From: Hyphomonas sp. 34-62-18
GTDB lineage: Bacteria > Pseudomonadota > Alphaproteobacteria > Caulobacterales > Hyphomonadaceae
NCBI RefSeq assembly: GCF_002282565.1
Contig: NZ_NCJT01000006.1
Location: 1 to 36,264, forward strand
Direction of reading: 5' to 3'
Length of the DNA: 36,264 bases
The notes beneath the pieces were generated by a model, which was given only the letters and a program-made list of their open reading frames with translations, did not search any database and was not told where the DNA came from. Below, in pieces: positions 27,592 through 36,264 of this stretch. Made by a program: the position numbers and the translations under genes. The stretch's first letter is position 1. Each line of letters opens with the position of its first letter.

Positions 27592-30500
27592 ATGCGCCTG
27601 TCCCATTTTTTCATCAAGCGGCCGATTTTTGCGGCCGTAATCTCGGTTGTGATCACCCTGCTGGGCGCCTTTGCGTTCCCGCGTCTCCCGCTTGCTCAGT
27701 ACCCTGAAATTGCCCCGCCCACCGTTGTCGTCACCGCGTCCTATCCCGGCGCCTCCGCAGAGGATGTGGCCAACCAGGTCGCGGCCCCGCTGGAGCAGGA
27801 AATCAACGGCGTGGAGGGGATGATCTACATGACCTCTTCGTCCACGGCGGACGGGGTGGTCATGTTGACCATCACCTTCGAGCCGGGCACGGATCTTGAT
27901 ACCGCCCAGGTTCAGGTCCAGAACCGCGTCTCCCGCGCAGAACCGCGCCTGCCAGAACAGGTGCGCCAGACGGGCGTGGCCGTGAACCAGCAGGCGTCCG
28001 GCTTCCTCCTGCTCGTGGCGCTGGTCTCGCCCGGCGGCCAGCTTGATCAGGATTATGTCGCCAACTATGCCGCTTCCACCATCAAGGACCGGCTGCTGCG
28101 GATCAATGGCGTCGGCGGCATCGAAGTCTTCGGGGGTGGCAACTATTCCATGCGCGTCTGGATCAATCCGGAACGCGCCGCTGCGCTGAACCTCACCTCC
28201 AACGACATTGTCGCCGCCCTCCGTGCCCAGAACATCCAGGCCGCCGGCGGCACGCTCGGCCAGCCGCCTTTCTCCGAGGCTGGCGCGCCCCCGTTCCAGA
28301 TCCCGGTGCAGGTGAGTGGCCGTCTGATCCAGCCCGAAGAGTTCGGCGATGTCGTCATCCGCCGCGATGAAGATGGCTCCGTCGTGCGCCTGCGGGATGT
28401 CGCCCGTGTGGATATCGGCGCCGAAACCTATCTGATGCGCTCCTATTTCGATGGCCAGCCCGGCCTTGGCCTCGCCGTGTCCCAGCTTCCCGGCTCCAAC
28501 GCGCTCGACACGGCGGAGAAGGTGCTGGCAGAAATGGAACTCGCCAGCCAGGAATTTCCCGAAGGCCTGGAATACATGATCCCGTACAATCCGACAGAGT
28601 TCGTGGAAGCGTCTGTGTCGGCGGTGGAGCACGCGCTGATCGAAGCGGTGTTCCTGGTGATGATCGTGATCCTCGTCTTCCTGCAGACCTGGCGCGCGGC
28701 CCTTATCCCCATCCTCGCGATTCCGGTCTCCATCATCGGCGTGTTCGCCGTGCAGCTGGCGCTCGGCTATTCCATCAACTCGCTCTCCCTGTTCGCTCTC
28801 GTGCTCGCGGTCGGCATCGTGGTCGATGACGCGATCGTCGTCGTGGAAAACGTCGAACGATCCATCCGCGAAGGCAAAAGCCCGATGCAGGCGGCGCTTA
28901 CCTCAATGAACGAGGTGGGCGGCGCACTGATCGCGATGAACCTCGTGCTCGTCTCGGTGTTCGTGCCCACCCTGTTCATGGGCGGCATCCCAGGCATCTT
29001 CTATGAGCAATTCGCCGTCGCCATCGCCTCGGCCGCGGTCATCTCGCTGCTGGTCTCGCTCACCCTGTCTCCGGCTCTTTGTGCCCTGCTGCTGAAGCCG
29101 CACGAAGAACACGGCCACAAGAAGGGCAACCCCATCCTCGCGCCGCTGCGCTTGGCCGGCAATGCCTTCAACAGCGGCTTTGACTGGCTGTCGAACGCCT
29201 ACGGGTCGCTCGTCGCCAAGCTCGTCCGTATGCTGGTGATCGTGATGATCCTCTATGCGGCGCTTCTGGCCACCACCGGCTGGCGCCTGACGGCCACGCC
29301 CACAGGCTTTATTCCGGAGCAGGATCAGGGCTTCCTGATCGGCGTGGTTCAGCTTCCTGCCGGTGCCTCGCTTGAGCGTACCAACACCGTGATGCTGCGC
29401 ATCGTCGAGGAACTTCAGGCTACCGACGGCATCCAGGGCGTCGCGGCCATGGTCGGCATGGATGGCTCCAGCTTCTCCTCGGCCTCCAATGCGGGCACCA
29501 TGTTCATCCGTCTGGACGATTTTGAAGACCGCAAGGGCCGGGAAGATCTCACCGCCGTTGCCATCTCCCAGCGTCTCACAGGCCAGTTCATGGGCAGCTT
29601 GCCTGAAGGCAACGCCTTCATCATCGCCCCGCCGGCAGTCCAGGGTCTCGGCCAGGGCGGCGGCTTCAAGATGATGATCCAGGACCGTGGCGGCGTCGGC
29701 ACAGAGGCGCTCCAGCAGGCCACCTTTGCCATGATGGGCGCTGCCGCGCAGGACCCCCGCGTCACCAGCGTCTACACCACCTTTGACACCAACTCGCCCA
29801 CCGTGCGAGTGGAGGTGGACCGTGACCGCGCCCAGCTTCTCGGCGTTGAACCGGCCGATGTCTACGCCACCCTCGGCACAAATCTTGGCTCCACCTATGT
29901 GAACGACTTCAACTTCCTGGGACGGACGTTCCGCGTGACCGCCCAGGCAGATGCCCCGTTCCGCGAAACCGCCGCCAGCATCGGCCAGTTCCAGGTGCGC
30001 TCGTCCACCGGTGAAATGGTGCCGGTCTCGGCTGTGGCCAAAATCATTGATGGCTCCGGCCCGGTCCGCATGGTGCGCCACAACATCTTCCCCTCTATCG
30101 AGCTCAACGGCCAGACACCGGCCGGCGTCTCCACCGGCGATGCGCTGAATGCGATGGAAGAGATCGCGGCTCAGGTTTTGCCCGATGGCGTCAGCTATGA
30201 GTGGACCGAGATCGCCTATCAGGAAAAGGCCGCCGGCAATTCCAGCACGATGATCTTCGTGATGGCCGTTGTCTTCGTCTTCCTGGTGCTCGCGGCGCAG
30301 TATGAAGCCTTCACGCTGCCCTTCGCGGTTATCTTCATCGTCCCGATGTGTATCCTCGCGGCCACCATAGGCATCAACATCGCAGGCATGGCGAATGACA
30401 TTCTCGCCCAGGTCGGTCTCATCGTCCTTGTGGCGCTGGCCGCCAAGAACGCGATCCTTCTGGTCGAGTTTGCCAAACAGCAGGAAGAAAACCACGGCGT

Positions 30501-30798
30501 CACGCCCCATGAAGCGGCCGTCTCCGGTGCCCGGATGCGTCTGCGCCCGATCCTGATGACGTCGTTTGCCTTCATCTTCGGGGTCTTGCCGCTGGCTTTT
30601 GCCACCGGGGCAGGGGCCGAGATGCGCCAGTCTCTCGGTATCACCGTGTTCTCCGGCATGATCGGGGTGACGCTCTTCGGCCTCATCTTCACGCCCGTCT
30701 TCTATGTCATTGGACGGAAGATCTCGAAAATCCTTCCGGGATCAAACCGCCGCCATGACGATCACATACCCACGCCGGTCGAAGGAGGCCAGGCATGA
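27592..30798 (+). CDS. RND multidrug efflux pump, HAE1 family (AcrB-like)
   Basis: A 1068-residue inner-membrane proton-driven exporter. The N-terminus [16 protein letters not shown] and the two large periplasmic loops are typical of hydrophobe/amphiphile efflux pumps. The proton-relay aspartates D412 and D413 ([16 protein letters not shown], helix 4) and K952 ([14 protein letters not shown], helix 10) match AcrB D407, D408 and K940. Length is slightly above AcrB (1049). Substrates cannot be read from sequence, but drugs, bile-like compounds, plant phenolics or solvents are usual. Its stop overlaps the next start by four bases. Confidence 0.95.
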   Translation: MRLSHFFIKRPIFAAVISVVITLLGAFAFPRLPLAQYPEIAPPTVVVTASYPGASAEDVANQVAAPLEQEINGVEGMIYMTSSSTADGVVMLTITFEPGTDLDTAQVQVQNRVSRAEPRLPEQVRQTGVAVNQQASGFLLLVALVSPGGQLDQDYVANYAASTIKDRLLRINGVGGIEVFGGGNYSMRVWINPERAAALNLTSNDIVAALRAQNIQAAGGTLGQPPFSEAGAPPFQIPVQVSGRLIQPEEFGDVVIRRDEDGSVVRLRDVARVDIGAETYLMRSYFDGQPGLGLAVSQLPGSNALDTAEKVLAEMELASQEFPEGLEYMIPYNPTEFVEASVSAVEHALIEAVFLVMIVILVFLQTWRAALIPILAIPVSIIGVFAVQLALGYSINSLSLFALVLAVGIVVDDAIVVVENVERSIREGKSPMQAALTSMNEVGGALIAMNLVLVSVFVPTLFMGGIPGIFYEQFAVAIASAAVISLLVSLTLSPALCALLLKPHEEHGHKKGNPILAPLRLAGNAFNSGFDWLSNAYGSLVAKLVRMLVIVMILYAALLATTGWRLTATPTGFIPEQDQGFLIGVVQLPAGASLERTNTVMLRIVEELQATDGIQGVAAMVGMDGSSFSSASNAGTMFIRLDDFEDRKGREDLTAVAISQRLTGQFMGSLPEGNAFIIAPPAVQGLGQGGGFKMMIQDRGGVGTEALQQATFAMMGAAAQDPRVTSVYTTFDTNSPTVRVEVDRDRAQLLGVEPADVYATLGTNLGSTYVNDFNFLGRTFRVTAQADAPFRETAASIGQFQVRSSTGEMVPVSAVAKIIDGSGPVRMVRHNIFPSIELNGQTPAGVSTGDALNAMEEIAAQVLPDGVSYEWTEIAYQEKAAGNSSTMIFVMAVVFVFLVLAAQYEAFTLPFAVIFIVPMCILAATIGINIAGMANDILAQVGLIVLVALAAKNAILLVEFAKQQEENHGVTPHEAAVSGARMRLRPILMTSFAFIFGVLPLAFATGAGAEMRQSLGITVFSGMIGVTLFGLIFTPVFYVIGRKISKILPGSNRRHDDHIPTPVEGGQA

Positions 30799-32198
30799 CA
30801 CATCTCAAACTCACTGCGCTGTCCACGGTTGCCGCGCTGGCCCTTGCGGCCTGCGCCACAGCCCCCGCCGCGCCAGATGGCACCATCGCCCCGCGCATTG
30901 ATGGCGCGCTTGTTTCGGCAGAGACTGCCGGCGTTGCGGCCGCGCCTGTGCCGAAAGACTGGTGGCGCCTCTATAACAGCCCGGAACTGGACAGCCTCGT
31001 CCACACCGCGCTCACCAATAACCGCTCGCTGGCCGGGGCGGCGGCAAACCTGGAACAGGTGCGCGCCGGTCTCACCGAGGCCCGCTCCGCGCTCCTGCCG
31101 TCCACAACGGCCACGGCCAATGGTCAGTATGCGCGCGATCCCAGCTTCGCCCCGGGCGATGTGGAAACCGATGTCTATTCCCTCGGTTTCCAGACCAATT
31201 ATGAGGTCGATATCTTCGGCCAGGTCAGCGCCAGTATTGAGGCGGCCCATCAGGATGCCGCCGCTGCCGAGGCGGCCTACCAGTCTGCCGCGCTGATGGT
31301 CGCGGGCGAAACTGCCCGTGCCTGGATCGATTATTGCGCCGGCAATATCCAGCTTGAAACCGCCGAGTCGAATTACGGCCTGCAGGAAGAGACCCTCGCG
31401 CTCACCCGCACGCTGTTCGATGCCGGCCGCGGCATCCGCCTGGATGTCGTGCAGGCCGAGGCCGCGCTCCGCCGCGCCGAAGCCGACATTCCGTCCGTGC
31501 GCGCCGCACGCGACGCCGCCTTGTTCCGCCTGGCCCGCCTGACTGGCCAGACCCCCGCAGAGATGAGTAATGCGGTCCCCGCATGCGAGAGCATGCCGCA
31601 GCTCGTCTCGCTCCTCCCCACCGGGGAAAGCGCAGCCCTCCTTGCGCGCCGTCCGGATGTGCGCCAGGCGGAACTTCAGCTTGCCGGCGCGGCGGCCCGT
31701 GTGGGCATCGCCACGGCAAATCTCTACCCGTCGGTCAGCATCGGGGGTTCGGTCTCGACTGCCTCGATGGGCGGCACGGGGGACCTCTTCAAGGAAGATG
31801 GCCTCAGCTTCGGTCTCGGCCCGCTGATCAGTTGGAACTTCCCGAACATCGCCGCCTCCCGCGCCCGCCTGAAGGCGGCAGAGGCTGGCGTCGATGTGGC
31901 CCTCGCCAATTTTGACGAGACCTTCCTCACCGCTCTGGAAGAGGCCGAAGTCGCCCTCACCAACTATGCCGCCGAGAAGGAACGCTACGCCGCCCTGGAG
32001 GCCTCCGCTGCCGCCGCCGAAGAGGCCGCCGAACTCGCCCGCACGCGCTACCGTGTCGGTTCGGACAACTTCCTCGCGGTCCTCGACGCGGAACGCACCT
32101 TCATCGAAACCCGCACCGCGCTCGCCCAATCCGAAGCGGCAAAGGCCAGCGCCGAAATAAACGTCTTCATGGCCATGGGTGGCGGCTGGGCTGACTAG
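30795..32198 (+). CDS. Outer-membrane efflux lipoprotein, NodT/OprM family
   Basis: A 467-residue TolC-superfamily outer-membrane factor of the NodT/OprM lipoprotein group. The lipobox LAAC puts cysteine at residue 20. It opens with the typical [17 protein letters not shown] and shows the internal duplication of the family, with the conserved [16 protein letters not shown] [17 protein letters not shown] and [16 protein letters not shown]. It trimerises as an exit duct for the pump. It is coupled to the pump gene by an ATGA overlap, so the window holds a complete tripartite system. Confidence 0.93.
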   Translation: MTHLKLTALSTVAALALAACATAPAAPDGTIAPRIDGALVSAETAGVAAAPVPKDWWRLYNSPELDSLVHTALTNNRSLAGAAANLEQVRAGLTEARSALLPSTTATANGQYARDPSFAPGDVETDVYSLGFQTNYEVDIFGQVSASIEAAHQDAAAAEAAYQSAALMVAGETARAWIDYCAGNIQLETAESNYGLQEETLALTRTLFDAGRGIRLDVVQAEAALRRAEADIPSVRAARDAALFRLARLTGQTPAEMSNAVPACESMPQLVSLLPTGESAALLARRPDVRQAELQLAGAAARVGIATANLYPSVSIGGSVSTASMGGTGDLFKEDGLSFGLGPLISWNFPNIAASRARLKAAEAGVDVALANFDETFLTALEEAEVALTNYAAEKERYAALEASAAAAEEAAELARTRYRVGSDNFLAVLDAERTFIETRTALAQSEAAKASAEINVFMAMGGGWAD

Positions 32199-32221
32199 CT
32201 CTGGCTCCACCAGTGGCCCGG

Positions 32222-32258
32222 CACGGCGCGGAACAGCCCCAAACTGTTCCGCGCCGTG
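32222..32258 (+). terminator. Perfect 15-bp hairpin ending the efflux operon
   Basis: CACGGCGCGGAACAG (32222-32236) pairs perfectly with CTGTTCCGCGCCGTG (32244-32258) over a 7-base loop, 23 bp after the outer-membrane factor stop. The following ACTCCATTTG has only a short T-run, so termination may be partial; the hairpin may also protect the messenger 3' end. Confidence 0.65.
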
Positions 32259-32311
32259 ACTCCATTTGGGGTCGTCTGCAACGGAATGAAATGGCGCCTC
32301 AGGTCTCAAGC

Positions 32312-32440
32312 AGCCCCACCCCAACCCTCCCCACATCCGTGGGGAGGGGGCAGCCAGTACTCTGTTGAAACGCCACCTCACCCCGCAAAGCGACAGGTCC
32401 CCTCCCCATGACGATGGGGAGGGATGGGGTGGGGCCCCTC
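32312..32440. repeat. Inverted pair of REP-like palindromic elements
   Basis: Two related about 42-bp units face each other. Copy 1 (about 32312-32354) has a 10-bp stem CCCTCCCCAC/GTGGGGAGGG (32325-32334 and 32339-32348). Copy 2 (about 32396-32440) has CCCTCCCCAT/ATGGGGAGGG (32400-32409 and 32414-32423). Each is flanked on one side by a CCCCACCCCA tail, in opposite orientation in the two copies. About 42 bp separates them. This is the layout of a REP doublet (REPIN/BIME type), common in intergenic regions of many bacteria. Confidence 0.65.
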
Positions 32441-32499
32441 TCAGTCAAAATGCAACACCGGCCGCACACCTCGCACGTTCCGGTCGCTCGTGCTGGGCG

Positions 32500-32670
32500 C
32501 TACTCGGCCCGCTTGCGATCCGGCAGCGGCTCGTCCGGCGAGATCAGGATGCGCGCCGCTGCGCCATCCGGGTCATCAAACTGGCCAGAGCGAACCGCCC
32601 AGAGGAATCCGACAAGACCCATAGCCCCCATCATCAGGGCAATCGGGATCAGGAAGACTAGGCCGCTCAT
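32500..32670 (-). CDS. ccoS: cbb3 oxidase assembly protein CcoS
   Basis: A 56-residue protein with one N-terminal membrane helix (LVFLIPIALMMGAMGLVGFLW) followed directly by the CcoS hallmark AVRSGQFDDPDGAAARIL and a short charged tail. CcoS is required for incorporating heme and copper into the cbb3 oxidase. Its ATG overlaps the ccoI stop by four bases, so it is the last gene of the operon. Confidence 0.93.
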   Translation of the reverse strand: MSGLVFLIPIALMMGAMGLVGFLWAVRSGQFDDPDGAAARILISPDEPLPDRKRAE

Positions 32671-34886
32671 GCCTGTTTCTCCGTGTTCAGAGTAAGCCTC
32701 AAGGCGTTGAGGCAGACGATAATCGACGAGCCCGACATGGCAATCGCGGCCACCAGCGGGGTTGCATGCCCCATGATCGCTATCGGCACGGCCACAAGGT
32801 TATAGGCTGCCGCAAAGCCGAAATTCTGCAGCATCACCGCCTTGGCCGCCCGCGCTGTCTTCACCAGCCGGGGCAGGGGCGCCAGGCCGCCGGAATAGAC
32901 CGTGTCAGAAGCAGACTGGCTCACATCCAGCGCGCCGCCGGGGGCTGCAGAGGCATGCGCCAGCGCGAGGGCCCCAGCGTCATTCAGGCCATCGCCCACC
33001 ATCAGCACCTTGCGGCCTTCGGCCTGCAGCGCTTCCAGCCGGGCCACCTTGTCCTGCGGGCTGGCGCTTGCCGTCCACTGATCAATGCCAAGGCTACGGG
33101 AAACCTCTGCCACGGCTTCGGCCCGGTCGCCAGAGACGATTTCCATCGTCATGCCCATCGCCCGCAGCCGCGCCAGTGTCTCGGCGGCACCAGCCTGAAT
33201 ATCGTCCTCAAAGCGCAGCTCTACGGGCTTTTCCTGGCCACGCGCAAAGTACAGTGTGGCGCCGGTATGCCCGGTTGCCTTCGCGCCCGTCCATTCGGCA
33301 GAACCGAGACGGCAGGCAACGCCGTTGACCTCTCCCTCAAGACCAAGGCCGGGACGTTCCTTCACGTTTTGCGCCAACGGCCCCGGCCCGGCAGCAGCGG
33401 TCAGGGCCCGCGACAGCGGATGCCGGCTCGCCCGCGCCAATTGGGCGGCGTCTGCCAGCAGGTCCTTGGAAATTTCATTGGAAACAAGGCGCGGTGTTCC
33501 GAGGGTGAGGGTGCCGGTCTTGTCGAACACAATATGATCGCAGGCCGCTATCCGCTCCAGCGCGTCGCCGGATTTCAGATAGGCGCCGCCTTTGAACAGG
33601 CGGCCCGCCGCCACCACCTGAACCACCGGCGCCGCCAGCGCCAGGGCGCAGGGGCAGGTGATGATCAGCGTAGAGACGGCAATCAGGATTGCCTCGCGCA
33701 GACCCATGCCGCCGATCAGCCACCAGCCAAGGAAGGTCAGCAGCGCCGTGGAATGAACCAACGGCACATAGAGAGAAACGGCCTTGTCGGCGATCTGACG
33801 ATAGGTCGAGCGCTTCTGCTCCCCGGCTGTCAGCATCTGGCTGATCTCGGAGAGCAGCGAGTCGGCGGCCGCCGCTGTCGCCCGCCCAGTCAGCGGTTGG
33901 GAAAGGTTGATGGACCCTGCCATCAGCTTCATGCCGGCCCCCGTCCAGCGCGGCAGGCTTTCGCCGGTCACAAGGCTTTCATCCACCTCGGACTCGCCGC
34001 CCTCGATCACCATGTCCACCACCGCGCGCTCGCCCGGCGCCAGCAGGATGCGGTCGCCCGGCTTCACCTCTTCCGAGCGCACCGATTGGGGCGTTCCGTC
34101 AGCGGAAATGCGCGTCACGGTCCGGCTTGCCAGCGCGGCGAGGTCCCGCGCGGCCGACCAGGCCCGGCGCCGCACGCGCGCATCCAGAAACCGCCCGATC
34201 AGCAGGAAGAACAAGAGCATGCAGGCGGCATCGAAATACGCATGCTCGCCACCGCGGATCGTTTCTGCCACGCTGACGGAAAAGGCCAGGATCAGCGCCA
34301 GCGAAATCGGCACATCCATATTGGTGCGCTTCTTCTTCAGCACGCTCCAGGCAGACTTGAAGAAAGGCCGCCCCGAATAGATCAGCGTCGGCAGGGCAAT
34401 CACGCCGGAGAGCGCGTGCAGGCCCTGCCGGGTCGCTTCCCCCATTTCGCCATGCCCGCCCCAGACGGAAACCGACAGCAGCATGATGTTGGCTGTGGCA
34501 AACCCCGCTACGCCCATGGCCAGCAGCAGGGACTGCTCCTCCTTCTTGTGGGCATCGTCGTCCGTGCCCGTATCAAGCGGCGCAACGCCATATCCCAGGC
34601 TACTGACTGCTTCACTTATCCGGCGAGGCTCCAGATTGCCCGTCCAGGCAATGTCCAGCTTCCCATTGGAAAGGTTCAGCCGTGCGCTCTCAACGCCCGG
34701 CAACGCCGCCACCGCCCCCTCGATGCGCGAGAGGCAGCCGCCGCATTTTGCGCCGCGCACGGTCAGCGACAGGCGGCTTTGCTTGCCCACCTTGCGCACG
34801 AAGGCGGCCGGGTCAGAGGTGTCCGACCCGCTCGGCGGCGCGAGCCCGCTGGGGCAGCCATTGGTGTCGAGGGCGAGGCCGGTCAT
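32667..34886 (-). CDS. ccoI: Copper-exporting P1B-type ATPase for cbb3 oxidase maturation
   Basis: A 739-residue P-type ATPase of the CcoI/FixI/CopA2 type, which moves copper out of the cytoplasm for insertion into the cbb3 oxidase. The N-terminal heavy-metal domain has C48xxC51 (GAKCGGCLSRIE). The transmembrane metal site is C411-P412-C413, the phosphorylated aspartate is D455 in DKTGTLTLG, and the phosphatase segment VTGES is present. GDGLNDAGAL near the C-terminus marks the hinge motif. About 40 poorly conserved residues precede the metal domain. Its start overlaps ccoH and its stop overlaps ccoS, each by four bases. Confidence 0.95.
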   Translation of the reverse strand: MTGLALDTNGCPSGLAPPSGSDTSDPAAFVRKVGKQSRLSLTVRGAKCGGCLSRIEGAVAALPGVESARLNLSNGKLDIAWTGNLEPRRISEAVSSLGYGVAPLDTGTDDDAHKKEEQSLLLAMGVAGFATANIMLLSVSVWGGHGEMGEATRQGLHALSGVIALPTLIYSGRPFFKSAWSVLKKKRTNMDVPISLALILAFSVSVAETIRGGEHAYFDAACMLLFFLLIGRFLDARVRRRAWSAARDLAALASRTVTRISADGTPQSVRSEEVKPGDRILLAPGERAVVDMVIEGGESEVDESLVTGESLPRWTGAGMKLMAGSINLSQPLTGRATAAAADSLLSEISQMLTAGEQKRSTYRQIADKAVSLYVPLVHSTALLTFLGWWLIGGMGLREAILIAVSTLIITCPCALALAAPVVQVVAAGRLFKGGAYLKSGDALERIAACDHIVFDKTGTLTLGTPRLVSNEISKDLLADAAQLARASRHPLSRALTAAAGPGPLAQNVKERPGLGLEGEVNGVACRLGSAEWTGAKATGHTGATLYFARGQEKPVELRFEDDIQAGAAETLARLRAMGMTMEIVSGDRAEAVAEVSRSLGIDQWTASASPQDKVARLEALQAEGRKVLMVGDGLNDAGALALAHASAAPGGALDVSQSASDTVYSGGLAPLPRLVKTARAAKAVMLQNFGFAAAYNLVAVPIAIMGHATPLVAAIAMSGSSIIVCLNALRLTLNTEKQA

Positions 34887-35401
34887 GGCACGATGATTTC
34901 CCGGCTGGCGCGGAACTCGAAGCCATCCGTTTCCGGATCAACATCGGCGGCAAGATTGACGCTCCAGGCGCCCGTATGCAGGTCGCCAAGTTCCGCCACA
35001 TACTCGCCGCCACCGGCGGGCGTGAGCGTGACAACCCGGTCAAGAGCCCGGTCGGTTGGGTGGCGCAGCTGTGCCTGGGTGCCGAAGACGGGCAGGGCGC
35101 TGCCGTCGCGCGTCATCAGGCGCGTGGTGAGGAGGAAGCCCTGATTGGTTCCGCTGATGCCGATTTCGGCGTTCCAGCCAGCGGCCTCCTGATGCGCGCG
35201 GCGGGCCAGTTCCTGATTGTAGTCCAGGCCCGTCAGGTAGGATTTCTCCACATCTTCACCGGGGAAGCTGGTGATAGCCGCCCAGAGGAAAATGCCGTTC
35301 ACGACAAACATGAAGCCGAAGAAACCCAGGAACCAGAGCAGGGCATGCCAGCCCTTCATCTTGCCTTTGCCGGAATTTTCGAGGGACAGGGAAGCAGCCA
35401 T
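34883..35401 (-). CDS. ccoH: cbb3 oxidase maturation protein CcoH/FixH
   Basis: A 172-residue protein with one N-terminal membrane anchor (ALLWFLGFFGFMFVVNGIFLWAA, about 20-43) and a periplasmic beta-rich domain. The segment YLTGLDYNQELARRAHQEAAGW immediately after the helix is diagnostic for FixH. CcoH associates with the assembling cbb3 complex. Its ATG shares one base with the ccoG stop (TAATG), and its own stop overlaps ccoI. Confidence 0.93.
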   Translation of the reverse strand: MAASLSLENSGKGKMKGWHALLWFLGFFGFMFVVNGIFLWAAITSFPGEDVEKSYLTGLDYNQELARRAHQEAAGWNAEIGISGTNQGFLLTTRLMTRDGSALPVFGTQAQLRHPTDRALDRVVTLTPAGGGEYVAELGDLHTGAWSVNLAADVDPETDGFEFRASREIIVP

Positions 35402-36264
35402 TATTGGTCTCCTGTTGTAAAGGGGGCGTCCGCTTCGGCGATTTCGCCGCTAGCCACGTCCTTGATCTGTACCGTGAGGGTCGTGCGGCGGGAGAGATTT
35501 TCCGGAGAGGCGGTTACCAGCAGCCGGTACCGCTCCACGCCATGGGCATCTGTGGTGACCTGAAGCGTGCCACCCTCTGGCGCCGGGCCAAGGCCGATGA
35601 TTTCAAAATCTGCTTCCGGCAGGCCCTCCACGGAAACATCAACGGTGCGCACATCTGTGGACTTGTTGACGAGTTTCAGCGTGTAGCCATTGCGGATGCG
35701 GCCATCGGACAGCCGGATGAAGGGTGGTGACCGGTCTTTCAGAACGTTGAACTCATAAGTCGATTTGGACGTATACCCCCACAGCATCAGCAGGCTGATG
35801 GCGGCAATGAGGATGGCGTAGAGCACAGTACGCGTGCGCAGCAGCTTGTAGCGCGGCTTTTCTCCGCAGGCGCGGGCAGCCACGGCCACATCTGTATCAT
35901 AAGCGATCAGCCCGGTCGGGCGGCCGACCTTTTTCATCATGTCGTCGCAGGCATCAATACAGAGGGCGCAATGGATACACTCCAGTTGGGCGCCATCACG
36001 GATATCGATCCCCATCGGACAGACCTGCACGCATTGCTTGCAGTCGATACAGTCGCCCCGGCCTTCCCAGCTCTGGTCTTTCCGGTGAGGGCCGCGCGGC
36101 TCGCCGCGATCATAGCGGTAGGTGACGTTGAGGGCGTGCTCATCGGTCAGCGCGCCCTGAATGCGCGGCCAGGGGCAGAGATAGGTGCAAACCTGCTCGC
36201 GCATGGTGCCGGCCAGGGCATAGGTCGTGAAGGTGAGGATGGCGGCGAAGAAATAAGCCGTGAG
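35401..36264 (-). CDS. ccoG: cbb3 oxidase accessory protein CcoG/FixG (partial, 5' end beyond the window)
   Basis: The C-terminal 287 residues of a CcoG/FixG-type membrane iron-sulfur protein. Reading continues in frame to the right edge, so the start and first membrane helices lie outside. Visible are a membrane helix ending at TYALAGTMREQVCTYLCPWPRIQ, two ferredoxin-like clusters (CIDCKQCVQVCPMGID and CIHCALCIDACDDMM), another helix (TVLYAILIAAISLLMLWGY) and a C-terminal immunoglobulin-like periplasmic domain. CcoG has been linked to copper reduction for oxidase assembly. The order ccoG-ccoH-ccoI-ccoS is canonical; ccoNOQP would be expected upstream, to the right. Confidence 0.95.
   Translation of the reverse strand, partial: LTAYFFAAILTFTTYALAGTMREQVCTYLCPWPRIQGALTDEHALNVTYRYDRGEPRGPHRKDQSWEGRGDCIDCKQCVQVCPMGIDIRDGAQLECIHCALCIDACDDMMKKVGRPTGLIAYDTDVAVAARACGEKPRYKLLRTRTVLYAILIAAISLLMLWGYTSKSTYEFNVLKDRSPPFIRLSDGRIRNGYTLKLVNKSTDVRTVDVSVEGLPEADFEIIGLGPAPEGGTLQVTTDAHGVERYRLLVTASPENLSRRTTLTVQIKDVASGEIAEADAPFTTGDQ

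Larger units (their letters stand above)
32199..32499. other. Intergenic region between the efflux and ccoS genes
   Basis: About 300 bp between the converging efflux operon and ccoGHIS operon. It holds the 15-bp hairpin and the REP-like doublet annotated separately; no gene is seen. Because both operons end here, the structures may serve transcripts from both sides. Confidence 0.6.

Noticed and set aside
30762..32381. Long open frame antisense to the outer-membrane efflux factor
   Set aside because: No start signal or family feature; the sense gene is complete and coupled to the pump gene.
32312..32440. CRISPR array
   Set aside because: Only two units, in opposite orientation, each an internal hairpin; no direct repeats with unique spacers.

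Overview
This is GC-rich chromosomal DNA from an alphaproteobacterium. Outer-membrane receptor genes, a NodT-type efflux lipoprotein, a ccoGHIS block and the general codon style fit a Caulobacterales/Hyphomonadaceae-type organism. The taxon is inferred from gene content, not from a marker gene. There is no rRNA, tRNA, CRISPR array, transposase or phage gene. Thirty protein genes are called, including two small ones (a 51-residue membrane protein and CcoS). The last gene runs off the right edge.

Region 1 (37-11730) is a mlaC-like gene followed by a complete non-phosphorylative L-fucose degradation locus. In pathway order it has an L-fucose mutarotase, an aldo/keto reductase L-fucose dehydrogenase, L-fuconolactonase, L-fuconate dehydratase, a BDH2-like 2-keto-3-deoxy-L-fuconate dehydrogenase, and a fumarylacetoacetate-hydrolase-family enzyme that would yield pyruvate and lactate. 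An IclR regulator, a TetR regulator, a GPH-family sugar symporter and a TonB-dependent receptor complete it. Five enzymes form one leftward operon with near-zero spacing, and the mutarotase is divergent from it. A GTTT-(TATATGAAC) palindromic motif lies both in that divergent promoter region and in front of the iclR gene, suggesting an operator.

Region 2 (11939-16768) is a tightly coupled rightward operon: a DUF2891 lipoprotein, an Nramp-fold transporter whose metal-binding motifs are replaced, and the three 5-oxoprolinase subunits pxpA, pxpB and pxpC. A 51-residue membrane protein is convergent with pxpC. This is the part of the window most likely to hold under-described biology: a candidate 5-oxoproline uptake and hydrolysis module in which the Nramp-like protein is the permease.

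Region 3 (17333-25534) has a second TonB-dependent receptor with a TTG start, a TetR regulator with a candidate operator, a zinc alcohol dehydrogenase, katG with a clear terminator, and an unrecognised membrane protein.

Region 4 (25626-32440) is a tetR gene divergent from a complete tripartite RND efflux operon (membrane fusion protein, HAE1-type pump, NodT-type outer-membrane factor). Two 16-bp palindromic operators flank the candidate efflux promoter, centred 42 bp apart. The operon ends in a 15-bp perfect hairpin, followed by an inverted pair of REP-like palindromes.

Region 5 (32500-36264) is the leftward ccoG-ccoH-ccoI-ccoS block for cbb3 oxidase maturation. The oxidase structural genes would be expected beyond the right edge.
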